The notes: generated by a model from the sequence alone, not told the origin. Counted from the first letter of the stretch, positions 1 to 7,440 are shown. The stretch is DNA of 19,924 nt from Gammaproteobacteria bacterium (GCA_019136395.1 JAGVUH010000170.1:1-19924); one strand, 5' to 3'. Made by a program: numbers and translations.

Positions 1-16
1 CCTAAAAAGGGCAGTT
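1..16 (+). repeat. Left terminal inverted repeat of the IS
   Basis: CCTAAAAAGGGCAGTT pairs with the right end at 1675-1690 with a single mismatch, at position 9 of the repeat. It coincides exactly with the first base of the window. Confidence 0.88.
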
Positions 17-70
17 GCTTCTTGCCTTGGTTGAGACAAGCAAATGAAATAATGGCAAAAGGAGGTGCCT

Positions 71-1612
71 ATGAACCAGCTGACCTTTCACCCTGCGGGT
101 GAAACCCAATCAACGGCGCTGACGGCCGTTCCCGGCCCGGTTGCCGTCGACACCTTTGGCGGCCGTATCCATGTGGAGTGGGATGCGGAGGCGGCGGTGA
201 CGCCCCTGGGCCAGTTGCCTTTCTTTATCGACTTCCTACAGGTGAGCGGGCGCTTCGAGCCCTGGGTGGCCAGTTGCCCCCTCACGCTGACCAGCCCCAA
301 TGCCCCGCGCAACCGCGACCTCCTAGGCACTGCCGTGTTGGCCATTCTCGCCGGCCATCAGCGTTATGCGCACATCAGCGCCCTGCGCGGTGACACCCTC
401 AATGCCCCGCTGTTGGGGATGACCAAGGTGGTGAGTGAGGATTCGGTACGCCGCAATCTGGGGCGGCTGGGCGAAGCGGCGGGCGTGAAATGGCTCCAGG
501 ATCACCTGGATGAGGGGGTCGCGCCGCTCTTGAGCATCCCCTGGATTCTCGACAGCGATGTCACGGTCAAACCGCTGTATGGTCACCAGGAAGGGGCGGA
601 GAAGGGCTACAACCCCCACAAGCCCGGCCGGCCGTCGCATACCTACCATACCTACTTCATTGCCAACCTGCGCCTGATCCTCGACGTGGAGGTTCAGGCG
701 GGTAACCAGACCGCCTCCAAATACAGTGCGCCGGGGTTATGGGAACTGCTCAAGCGCCTGCCGCGACCGCACTGGCCGGTGTTCATCCGCGGCGACCGCG
801 ATTGGGGTACTGAAGCTAACATGCAGCGCGCCGAACAGGAAGGGCTGCCCTATCTCTTCAAGCTGCGCATGACCGCCGGGGTCAAAAAAAACGTCGAGCG
901 GTTGATGCGCGAAGCCTCCTGGACCGATGCTGGTCAGGGCTGGGAGGGCGCCGAGACGACCTTGCGGCTGGCCGGCTGGGGCCGCGCGCGGCGGGCCATC
1001 GTGCTGCGCCGGCGGGTCAAGGGCGATCTGGCGGTGGTGGATCACGGGGATCCCAACCAATTGCGCTTGGGCTTGGCCGATCTCACCCACGAGGTCATCG
1101 TCTACGAATACGCCGTGCTGATCACCTCGCTCCCGCAGGAGATCTTGACCCTCGCCCAGTGGTACCGCGACCGCGCCGATGCGGAAAATCCCTTTGATGA
1201 ACTGAAAAATCACTGGGGCTGGGGTGGCTTCACCACCCGCGACCTCAAGCGTTGCCGCTTCATGGCGCGGCTCACCGCCCTCATTTACAACTGGTGGAGC
1301 CTCTTCGTGCGCTTGGCCAATCCGCATCAGCACACCGAAGCCATCACCAGCCGCCCCCTCCTGCTCCATGCCCCGGCCCGGGTGACCCGTCATGCCGGCC
1401 AGACCCGTCTCACCATCAGCCATCCCCATGCCCAGGCGTCGTGGGTTGAACAGGTCTGTCGCGACATCGCCGCCTTCTTCAAGACCCTGCGCCAAACTGC
1501 GGAGCAGTTGACGCCCCTCCAATGTTGGTGCCGGATCCTCTCGCGGGCCCTGGTGAAATACCTTCGGGGGCGCGAATTGCAGCCCCCCGCCCCCTTGCCG
1601 GCACCGGCGTAG
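71..1612 (+). CDS. IS1380-family DDE transposase
   Basis: This is the transposase of the surrounding IS, 513 residues from the chosen ATG at 71. A strong ribosome-binding site, AAGGAGG at 58-64, touches an in-frame GTG at 65 but sits six bases before the ATG at 71, so 71 is the better start. Family signatures are visible. A first acidic patch (ILDSDVTVKPLYGHQEGA) is followed by GYNPHKPGRPSH, both typical of IS1380-like transposases. The second acidic site is IRGDRDWG. A Y-x2-R-x3-E-x6-K signature, as in IS4-related DDE enzymes, is seen in YRDRADAENPFDELK. The frame is intact and full length, so the enzyme may be active. By family it cuts and joins DNA at the IS ends through an RNase H-like fold with two metal ions. 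Confidence 0.9.
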   Translation: MNQLTFHPAGETQSTALTAVPGPVAVDTFGGRIHVEWDAEAAVTPLGQLPFFIDFLQVSGRFEPWVASCPLTLTSPNAPRNRDLLGTAVLAILAGHQRYAHISALRGDTLNAPLLGMTKVVSEDSVRRNLGRLGEAAGVKWLQDHLDEGVAPLLSIPWILDSDVTVKPLYGHQEGAEKGYNPHKPGRPSHTYHTYFIANLRLILDVEVQAGNQTASKYSAPGLWELLKRLPRPHWPVFIRGDRDWGTEANMQRAEQEGLPYLFKLRMTAGVKKNVERLMREASWTDAGQGWEGAETTLRLAGWGRARRAIVLRRRVKGDLAVVDHGDPNQLRLGLADLTHEVIVYEYAVLITSLPQEILTLAQWYRDRADAENPFDELKNHWGWGGFTTRDLKRCRFMARLTALIYNWWSLFVRLANPHQHTEAITSRPLLLHAPARVTRHAGQTRLTISHPHAQASWVEQVCRDIAAFFKTLRQTAEQLTPLQCWCRILSRALVKYLRGRELQPPAPLPAPA

Positions 1613-1672
1613 CCCAGCATCCGCTACCACGGGCTTCCGCTCCGTCAGCTCGCAAGGGGCTGGCGTGGGGTG

Positions 1673-2248
1673 CTAACTGCCGTTTTTAGGATTAAACACG
1701 TCCAAACGCTCGGCGTCCGATGCGCAGTCGGCCCAAGGCCTGGCATGGCTGGCGCGGAGGACTTCCGGGACGGCGATCCCCGTGACGGCACAGGCCCCAC
1801 CCCAATAGTCCATCTGGGCCTGGCGAAAGGTCTGCTGGCCCACCCGTTGGCGGACCAGGCGCTCGACTTCGGTGCCCAACAGGGTGGCGGGCAGTTCCCG
1901 CACGGCGACGGCAACCCGCGCCTCATAATCGTCGGCCGCCTGGCGGGGCAGGGCCTGCGCCAGGGCAGCGGCACGACGCAGCAACTGGGCCAAGTCAGCC
2001 TCGCCGCTGGCCAGAAAGGCCCCTGAAGGGTCGCGCGGATACTGGCGCTCCAGCTCGAGTTGCAGGGAGGGTGACTGGCTCGCGAAGCTCATCAGGTACT
2101 GGTGGTTGGTGAGCAGGATCCTGGCCCGGGCGCGATGACGGGCCGAGCCCAGGGTGACGGCATCGGCACCGGCACTGATCGCGTATTCGAAGCCATTGTC
2201 AGCCCCAAGCTTTTCGATCAGGGCGATTTGCAGGGGTGTCATCTTCAC
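1673..2248 (-). pseudogene. HNH endonuclease, 3' end removed by IS insertion
   Basis: The native part (1691-2248) starts at GTG 2248, or ATG 2242 two codons later. It encodes about 186 residues with an arginine- and alanine-rich helical N-terminal half and the start of an HNH domain: ACAVTGI, then RASHARPWADC, then ERLDVFN. In related HNH nucleases the sequence continues with an NGL-type motif and a second histidine before FD. Here the frame passes into the IS right end after DVFN, adds PKNGS and stops at 1673. The second half of the beta-beta-alpha metal site is therefore missing and the enzyme should be inactive. The lost 3' part may lie beyond the left window edge, on the other side of the IS. 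It is 58 bases downstream of the DUF262 protein on the same strand, suggesting a shared transcript. The role as a restriction-type nuclease is inferred from domain and neighbour. Confidence 0.8.
1675..1690 (-). repeat. Right terminal inverted repeat of the IS
   Basis: The plus strand reads AACTGCCGTTTTTAGG, whose reverse complement matches the left end at 15 of 16 bases. The HNH endonuclease reading frame is continuous up to 1691 and is lost from here on, which fixes the insertion boundary. Confidence 0.88.
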
Positions 2249-2306
2249 TCGGCCCAGCGTGCGCAGTCAGGCGTGGAGACAGTTTCAGGGCGCGAGGTCA
2301 TGATGG

Positions 2307-4268
2307 CTAGGTTGCCAGCACATCACGCTCCACGTAATGGCGAAAAACCTGGGCGTCCGTAAAACAGCGAAAACCCGCCTGGCTGGCCAAGGCGATGGTA
2401 GAGGGTTCTTCATTTAGCAAGACGGCGACCGGCTGGCTGAGCTCTTCCTGTAGCCCCGCCGGCCAGGCCAGATCGAAGACGGCCACTTGCTGCCCGGATA
2501 ACGGGTCAGCGTAGTCATAAGCCATTTGGCCACGAGGTAAGCCGCAGGCTTCGATCCATTGATTGAGCGTTTCCAGTTCAGCCTCTTCATCCAAATTGCC
2601 GATACCACCCACGACGATCACCGGTTCGGGCAGGCGCGTGATGCCGCCCTCCAACCAGTGGGTGTCACCGTGAAGCAAGGCCTCCATCTGCCGATTGAGC
2701 TCGTCCGCCAGCAGGGCCTGGCGCGCCTCAAGAAAATCGCGGAAACGGTCAAGACGCCATAAGGCAGGATCAGCGGGAATCCACTGTGAAGCCAGGGCCC
2801 CTGGATGGGCCTGTTCCACCTCCGGGAAATAGGCCTCCGGCAAGCGGTCGCTGATCTTCAGATTCGTGTCCTTGTTGAGAAAACAGAAATTGGCCAGAGC
2901 GTTTACCTCGGCCTTGGTAAAGCCGAGGGCCTTGCTCTTATAAAGTTGCGCCTTGGGGAAGATGTGGTGCACCTCCAGGCGACTCATCTTCCCCAACATA
3001 CCAGCCTTGAGGGGCAGGCCGCTGCCCCAGTCGCGTGAGCCACCCATGCGTGTTAGGAGATAGAGCACAGGATAGAATCTTGCCCCGAGGCTCCAGCCCG
3101 TGAAGTGGCCAGCTTCCGCCCGTAAGCCACCATTCCAGAGCCTGAGCTGTTCCAGCAAGGGATCAAGGTCACCATTACCCGTTGCGATGGCTTCCAGGTC
3201 CTTGTCGATGAAGGACTCGGTTGAGCCCGAAAAGCGCCCCCACATGGCGGCCTGCACGAACCAGAACAGGAGCTTGTCCCGCTCTTTCTCGTTCATCGCG
3301 CCGAGCTTGTTGTTCTGCCGTTGGTCGAGGTAGCGCGCCATGACCGGCACGCCATAGCGACCAAAAAAGACCTGATCGTGATCCAGCCCCAGGCGGCCGC
3401 TGATCAGGTTGAGACAGTGATCGATATGCTTGGAGGCCCGTTCCAGCGCATCCTTGATTTCGTCCGCGCCCTTTTCGTGCAGGTGCTGAAAGCGGGCCTC
3501 GCCGGTGAGTACCGTGTTTACCGAGCGCAACAGCCAGTCCAGGCTGAAATGGAAATCCGCGTCCGCCCAGGCCTTCAGCTTGGCCTTCATGGTGTCGCGA
3601 CCTTCCGGCCAGTCGGCGCAGATCTTAGCCAGGGCCAGGTCACCCTTGGAGAGCTTGGTGCCACCGCTGTTGACCCGGTTAAAAATATCCACCACCACGT
3701 CCAGAGACTTATCGGTGCCGGTTACTTCCTCGGCGTGCAACTCGACGTCCAGAATGCCAAGGATGCGGGAGATGCGGGCCGAGTACTTCACGGCCTTGGT
3801 GCCGATGTCCGGATGTTCGGCCAGGGCCTCGATGAGCTTCTCGTGGCCTTCCTGACCCTTCTTCATGAGTTCAGTGACATCGATCCACAACGGGTCGTCC
3901 TTCATCTTCACCGGCTGATAGAACTCGAAGGTTTCCGAATCAAGATGAAAACGCAGCCCAGTGAAGGCTTGGGCGTTGCCATCGAAGAATCTGGGCGGCT
4001 TGCCACGGGCTACCCCGTAGAGGGTGGTCATGCGCTGCTGTCCATCCAGCAGCAGTTTGACGATACCCGCGGCAACCGGCCCGTCACCCCGATGAGCCGC
4101 ACTTTTTGATTCGGTAGCCCAGACCAACAAACCACCCACCGGGTGACGGCGATAAAGGGAATCAAATAGCCCACGGACCTGCTCCCGATTCCAGACATAG
4201 CCGCGCTGAAATTCCGGCAAGGCCATGTGGCCGCTGTCGATATGGTCAAGGATGGTGGAGATTTTCAT
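2307..4268 (-). CDS. DUF262/HNH protein, GmrSD-like type IV restriction enzyme
   Basis: The protein has 653 residues from the ATG at 4268. An upstream in-frame codon at 4304 gives 12 more residues, but AAAGGG lies at a suitable distance before 4268 and MKISTILDHIDSGHMALPEF is a normal family N-terminus. The N-terminal DUF262 (ParB/Srx-like) domain shows FQRGYVW (about 20-26), LLLDGQQRMTT (DGQQR at 75-79) and FNRVNSGGTKLSKGDL (about 196-211). An HNH module follows with EVHHIFPKAQLY (about 432-443) and NFCFLNKDTNLKIS (about 460-473). Known relatives such as GmrSD and BrxU use the DUF262 part for nucleotide binding and the HNH part to cut modified phage DNA. The last 100 or so residues form an extra C-terminal domain I do not recognise. 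Target specificity cannot be read from the sequence. The neighbouring HNH gene supports a defence role. Confidence 0.82.
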   Translation of the reverse strand: MKISTILDHIDSGHMALPEFQRGYVWNREQVRGLFDSLYRRHPVGGLLVWATESKSAAHRGDGPVAAGIVKLLLDGQQRMTTLYGVARGKPPRFFDGNAQAFTGLRFHLDSETFEFYQPVKMKDDPLWIDVTELMKKGQEGHEKLIEALAEHPDIGTKAVKYSARISRILGILDVELHAEEVTGTDKSLDVVVDIFNRVNSGGTKLSKGDLALAKICADWPEGRDTMKAKLKAWADADFHFSLDWLLRSVNTVLTGEARFQHLHEKGADEIKDALERASKHIDHCLNLISGRLGLDHDQVFFGRYGVPVMARYLDQRQNNKLGAMNEKERDKLLFWFVQAAMWGRFSGSTESFIDKDLEAIATGNGDLDPLLEQLRLWNGGLRAEAGHFTGWSLGARFYPVLYLLTRMGGSRDWGSGLPLKAGMLGKMSRLEVHHIFPKAQLYKSKALGFTKAEVNALANFCFLNKDTNLKISDRLPEAYFPEVEQAHPGALASQWIPADPALWRLDRFRDFLEARQALLADELNRQMEALLHGDTHWLEGGITRLPEPVIVVGGIGNLDEEAELETLNQWIEACGLPRGQMAYDYADPLSGQQVAVFDLAWPAGLQEELSQPVAVLLNEEPSTIALASQAGFRCFTDAQVFRHYVERDVLAT

Positions 4269-4343
4269 GGAGTTGTTACCCTTTCTGTCAGTCAGCACCC
4301 ACAACCTTGGCGACTTCCCAAAGCCAGTTCCTTAGATGACAGC

Positions 4344-4502
4344 TCAACCCGTCCGACAAGAACAAGCTCTGTGCAGGGCCAGGGCCAGCCACACCGATAG
4401 GTGCCAGAACTGGCCATCATGAGGGTCGACCAGATATTGCCCACGATTCTGCGCTCGCAGGGATCCATCAGGCGTGGGCAAGAAAATCCAGGTTAGCCCC
4501 AT
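4344..4502 (-). CDS. Possible small ORF after the Rpn nuclease, unknown function
   Basis: A 52-codon frame runs from ATG 4502 to TGA 4344, starting 7 bases after the stop of the Rpn gene. Its translation has protein-like composition rather than random arginine/proline-rich shadow composition: MGLTWIFLPTPDGS near the start, then GQYLVDPHDGQFWHLSVW. I do not recognise it. There is no good ribosome-binding site. It could be a short co-translated gene, the fossil of a longer gene, or chance. Confidence 0.25.
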   Translation of the reverse strand: MGLTWIFLPTPDGSLRAQNRGQYLVDPHDGQFWHLSVWLALALHRACSCRTG

Positions 4503-4509
4503 CAAGCCA

Positions 4510-5529
4510 TCAACCGGCTGCCTCGTTAACCGTCTTTATCCAGGCTTCGCTATCATGACAATCCATGATGGCCTCGGCCAAATCCTCCAGGGCCTGGTAG
4601 CTGGTCATCTGGTCGAGCAAGGGTGCGATTCTTGAGGCAATTTCATCACCAAAGCGCTTACGCGTCAGACGCATCAGAAGGAATCGCTCGTGTTGCAACC
4701 CCTGCTGTATCCCCTGCTGCATCCCCTGCTGCATCCCCTGCTCGATACCCTTGCGGATACCGATGCGCTCAACGCTCGTCAGGTAGGTCATTTTCTGAAC
4801 ACCCTCATAAGTCTGAATTTCTGACCAGAGCCTGTGCTCCAGTTCCTCGGGCAGGCGCAGCATCCAGTCGATGAAGCGGAACAGTTCCAGGATATCGCTC
4901 CGCCCCCACCCCCGACGATACAAGCCCTTGGCCAGGGCCAGCTTCGCCTGGTAACGCGCCTCGGGGGCCTGGCGCGTCTCCTGGGTCTTGAGGTGCGCCT
5001 GAATGACCACGGCAAAGGGATTGGCCGAGGCCTCCAATTCCGCCCAGCGGGCCCGGTAGTCCAGCAACTTGACGCTGGGGAACCGGATGCCGACCTCACA
5101 CCCCCAGCGTCGCCAGCCGAAATGATGGGGACGCCAGTCAGGCCGTTCATCGGCCAGGACCGCCAGGCTCACCACCGGGCGCCGGTGGCGGTCATAGATA
5201 CGGTAGTTGTAGACAAACAGGCGTTCCGCCAGATCCGCCGCGGCGCCACCCTGGACCTCGATGTGGATCAGCAGCCAATCCTCCCGGCCCTGGCGATCGA
5301 CCACCCGCACCAGTTTATCCGCCAAGCGTCGGCCCAACTCGGCATCGCGCGCCACCTGCTGGAGTTCCTTGTCCAGAAATTCGTAACCCTGGGACCAGTC
5401 GATGCCGGCGTGGGCCTCGGGGAAGAGCAAGGCCAGGAAATCGGGCAGATACCGCTCCAGGGCCTCCTTCCACGGGGAGTCGTAGTCATCGTTTGGGTTC
5501 CCGGGAGGGAACAGGTCTGATGGTGTCAT
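4510..5529 (-). CDS. Rpn-family recombination-promoting nuclease (PD-(D/E)XK)
   Basis: The protein has 339 residues from ATG 5529, preceded by AGAAGGATGG; upstream in-frame codons give implausible arginine-rich sequence. The N-terminal half resembles the PDDEXK/transposase_31-type proteins common in cyanobacteria and purple bacteria. After YEFLDKELQQV it shows DKLVRVV (Asp71) and IHIEVQGG (Glu91, Gln93), a PD-(D/E)XK core with the E-x-Q variant. FVYNYRIYDRH follows. The C-terminal part has a short repeat GMQQGMQQGIQQG (about 270-285), encoded by 12-base tandem units, and then a helical tail. E. coli RpnA-E proteins of this class promote RecA-independent recombination and can act as phage-defence nucleases. 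The role here is inferred from the family. It lies 70 bases downstream of the toxin-antitoxin-like pair. Confidence 0.75.
   Translation of the reverse strand: MTPSDLFPPGNPNDDYDSPWKEALERYLPDFLALLFPEAHAGIDWSQGYEFLDKELQQVARDAELGRRLADKLVRVVDRQGREDWLLIHIEVQGGAAADLAERLFVYNYRIYDRHRRPVVSLAVLADERPDWRPHHFGWRRWGCEVGIRFPSVKLLDYRARWAELEASANPFAVVIQAHLKTQETRQAPEARYQAKLALAKGLYRRGWGRSDILELFRFIDWMLRLPEELEHRLWSEIQTYEGVQKMTYLTSVERIGIRKGIEQGMQQGMQQGIQQGLQHERFLLMRLTRKRFGDEIASRIAPLLDQMTSYQALEDLAEAIMDCHDSEAWIKTVNEAAG
4702..4749 (+). repeat. 12-base tandem repeat inside the Rpn nuclease gene
   Basis: Four units of 12 bases (consensus CTGCTGCATCCC) lie at 4702-4713, 4714-4725, 4726-4737 and 4738-4749. Units 2 and 3 are identical, unit 1 differs at one base and the last has diverged. 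On the minus strand they encode G-[MI]-[QE]-Q. The unit length is a multiple of three, so copy-number change would keep the frame. Confidence 0.85.
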
Positions 5530-5599
5530 CGCTGGCCATCCTTCTGGGGGAAATCGCGGAAGCAACCGAGAGTCCTTCAGATATTCATGTTTCCATGGC

Positions 5600-5776
5600 T
5601 CAGCCCCGCCTTGCCAAGCGCGTCGCCATCGCACGGTCACTGATCTCCCGGATGCTCAGGTCCCGGTCAAGTTGCTGGCGCCATTGGGTGTAGTCGAAGG
5701 GTTCACGCTGGATCAGGGCGATAAAGCGCTCCGCCTCGATGAGAACGTTGGCACCCAGATAGGTGCGCTTAGTCAT
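5600..5776 (-). pseudogene. Short toxin-like ORF with PIN-domain start (VapC remnant?)
   Basis: A 58-residue frame starts at ATG 5776. Its start overlaps the stop of the upstream antitoxin-like gene (ATGACTAA), the usual layout of toxin-antitoxin operons. The first residues, MTKRTYLGANVLIEA, look like the beginning of a VapC PIN domain (normally YLDANVLI). The first catalytic Asp is replaced by Gly, and the roughly 120-residue body of a PIN domain is absent. The remainder (FIALIQREPFDYTQWRQQL, then SIREISDRAMATR) does not look like PIN sequence and may come from another small protein. I see no PIN continuation in other frames before 5529. The interpretation is a fused or truncated toxin remnant without nuclease activity; an intact small protein of unknown family is the alternative. 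Confidence 0.5.
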
Positions 5777-6035
5777 TGGCCAAGCCACCACGGCGCTGAC
5801 GTAGTTCCTCGTCCAGTTCCTCCGGTGATAGCAGCCGTCCACCACTGGCAAGGTAGGCTTGGCGCAGCCGGGACAACCGTTCACCCAACGGGGTTCGCGG
5901 GCCGCTGGTCTTGAGGGACTCATCCTCGCCCAACGGTTGGATATGGATGCGAATGAGGGCATTCACTGGCAACTCTTCCGGTAAACGCAGGATATGGTCA
6001 GGGGTGACCCGTGTTTCCATGATCAGTGCGGTCAT
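5769..6035 (-). CDS. Antitoxin-like protein of a toxin-antitoxin pair
   Basis: The 88-residue protein runs from ATG 6035 to TAA 5769. It has a beta-rich N-terminal part (ETRVTPDHILRLPEELPVN, then LIRIHIQPL) reminiscent of the AbrB/SpoVT-type or related antitoxins found before PIN toxins. A charged helical C-terminal part follows (LGERLSRLRQAYL, LSPEELDEELRQRRG), of the kind that wraps the toxin. The stop codon overlaps the start of the downstream PIN-like ORF by eight bases. Family membership is inferred from size, layout and pattern. By analogy it would bind its own promoter in the 6036-6447 gap. Because the partner toxin appears broken, this may be an orphan antitoxin. Confidence 0.55.
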   Translation of the reverse strand: MTALIMETRVTPDHILRLPEELPVNALIRIHIQPLGEDESLKTSGPRTPLGERLSRLRQAYLASGGRLLSPEELDEELRQRRGGLAND

Positions 6036-6447
6036 GCTGTTCTTATTGGCTATTCTTGACTAGATCCCAACACGAACAACCTCATTGCTTTTGATCCCCT
6101 TCCGGCTAACAGGGTCAGTCGGGCCTGACCCCATGCCCCGGTGGAAATCGGGCCCATTATAGGGTTTACAGCTGCTCCCCGAGGATTATTGACCTCGATG
6201 TGACGGGTGAGCGCTTGTGAGGAAAAAGGCTTTTTCTTAGCGTTAGACAAGCTATCTCATTGTTATTGAGACATCCCGCACCACGCGCAGAGGGTTTTCA
6301 TAGCCTCTGAGTGGGATCGAGCACCGGGTTATTCTTCCAACCTGAAGGACGGGTGGCGTCAGTGGCCTGCCTTGCCAGTCCAGGGCCCATCCGGTCCTAT
6401 CCTGGTGTAAAGTTCCCCTCCAACCCATCACCCAGAGGACCGTCATC
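6036..6447. other. Gene-free stretch between divergent genes
   Basis: The 412 bases lie between the divergent antitoxin-like gene (minus) and hydrolase gene (plus) and should hold both promoters. I see no convincing gene: a 66-codon minus-strand frame at 6050-6250 has no family features. Visible structure is limited to two small inverted repeats: GGGTCAG/CTGACCC at 6112-6118 and 6125-6131, and GAAAAAG/CTTTTTC at 6222-6228 and 6230-6236. No promoter could be fixed with confidence. Confidence 0.5.
6112..6131. repeat. Short inverted repeat in the intergenic region
   Basis: GGGTCAG at 6112-6118 and CTGACCC at 6125-6131 are perfect 7-base arms around a 6-base spacer. It could be an operator for the antitoxin-like gene or a chance palindrome; there is no functional evidence. 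Confidence 0.3.
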
Positions 6448-7350
6448 ATGAAAACCCTAGCCTTCGCTTCCTTGGCGCTGAGCCTGTCCCTGGCGTTATC
6501 CCCCCTGGAGGCCAAGGAGGTCGGCCTGGTCGAGGGGGGGCTGACCCTCCATGCCAACCTGGAGACCGCGGGGGCTGACTGGCAACGGGAACCCTTCGTG
6601 GTCATGACCCACGGTACCCTCGCCCATGGTGAGATGGAGATGCTGCGGGGGCTCCAGGCCGCCCTGAAGGACCGTGGCATCGGTTCCCTGTCCCTGACCT
6701 TGAGCCTGGGACTGGATCAGCGGCGCGGCATGTACGACTGCGCCCAACCGCACCGCCACCGGCATGAGGACGCCCTGAAGGAGATCGGCGCCTGGCTGAC
6801 CTGGCTCCAGTCCCAGGGGGTGACCAAGCCCGTGATCCTGTTGGGCCACTCCCGGGGTGGCAATCAGGTGGCCCGTTTCGCGGCGGCCCACCCGGAGGCG
6901 GCCTTGAGCCATCTGGTCCTCATCGCCCCCCAGACCTGGACCGAGACGGGCACCGCGGACGACTATCAGCAGCGGTACGGCAAGCCCCTGGCCCCCCTCC
7001 TGGAACGGGCAGGCCAGATGCGGGACGCGGGCAAGGCCGATGCCCTGCTGGAGGGCGTCGACTTTCTCTACTGTCCCGCCACCCAGGCCAGCGCCGCGGC
7101 CATTCTCTCCTATTATGGCCCGGACCCGGCCATGGATACCCCCGGCCTCCTCCCGAACATCAAGGTCCCGGTGCTGGTGGTGGCCGGCAGTCAGGACCAG
7201 GTAGTCCAGGGGCTGACCGCGAAGGTGCAACCCCTGGTCGATGGCCAGCAGGTTCAACTGCTGGAACTCGATGGGGCGGATCATTTTTTTCGCGATCTTT
7301 ACGCTGAGGACATTGCCGATGCCGTCCAGGCCCTGGTCAGCGGCGACTAG
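6448..7350 (+). CDS. Secreted alpha/beta hydrolase
   Basis: The 300-residue protein starts at ATG 6448, with AGAGGA about 11 bases upstream. Residues 1-22 form a Sec signal peptide (basic start, leucine/alanine core, cleavage likely after PLEA), so the enzyme should be periplasmic. The fold signatures are HGTLAH (55-60, oxyanion-hole region), GHSRGG (133-138, nucleophile Ser135), GSQD (Asp250 as the likely acid) and GADHFF (His279). The full catalytic triad is therefore present. The substrate cannot be told; esterase, lipase or a DUF3530-like role are all possible. A decarboxylase gene follows 90 bases downstream on the same strand, but no functional link is evident. Confidence 0.8.
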   Translation: MKTLAFASLALSLSLALSPLEAKEVGLVEGGLTLHANLETAGADWQREPFVVMTHGTLAHGEMEMLRGLQAALKDRGIGSLSLTLSLGLDQRRGMYDCAQPHRHRHEDALKEIGAWLTWLQSQGVTKPVILLGHSRGGNQVARFAAAHPEAALSHLVLIAPQTWTETGTADDYQQRYGKPLAPLLERAGQMRDAGKADALLEGVDFLYCPATQASAAAILSYYGPDPAMDTPGLLPNIKVPVLVVAGSQDQVVQGLTAKVQPLVDGQQVQLLELDGADHFFRDLYAEDIADAVQALVSGD

Positions 7351-7440
7351 GCTCAACCGGAACCCCGAGCCACCGACCGCTCGCACCCATTCCGTGCCGC
7401 CCCACGCCCGTGGCAGTAACACCTGAGCACCATCAGCCCC

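Larger units (their letters stand above)
1..1690 (+). mobile_element. Complete IS1380-family insertion sequence
   Basis: The element is bounded by inverted repeats at 1-16 (CCTAAAAAGGGCAGTT) and 1675-1690 (reverse complement CCTAAAAACGGCAGTT), which match at 15 of 16 positions. It carries a single transposase gene. Both ends begin with CC, as is known for IS1380-family elements. The right end sits inside an HNH endonuclease gene on the opposite strand: the host reading frame runs up to base 1691 and then into the IS, which supplies a stop codon at 1673-1675. The left flank lies outside the window because base 1 is the first base of the element, so a target-site duplication cannot be checked. 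Family assignment rests on the transposase and the termini; no database search was made. Confidence 0.88.

Noticed and set aside
737..1630. 297-codon minus-strand frame opposite the transposase
   Set aside because: No domain features, and the plus strand carries a full transposase with catalytic motifs and a ribosome-binding site.
3321..4109. 262-codon plus-strand frame opposite the DUF262 protein
   Set aside because: Antisense shadow of a gene with clear DUF262 motifs; no start signal or recognisable domain.
6050..6250. 66-codon minus-strand frame in the intergenic region
   Set aside because: No ribosome-binding site, no recognisable features and composition not typical of the neighbouring genes.
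6496..7422. 308-codon minus-strand frame opposite the alpha/beta hydrolase
   Set aside because: Gly-, Gln- and His-rich shadow; the plus strand has a signal peptide and a catalytic triad.
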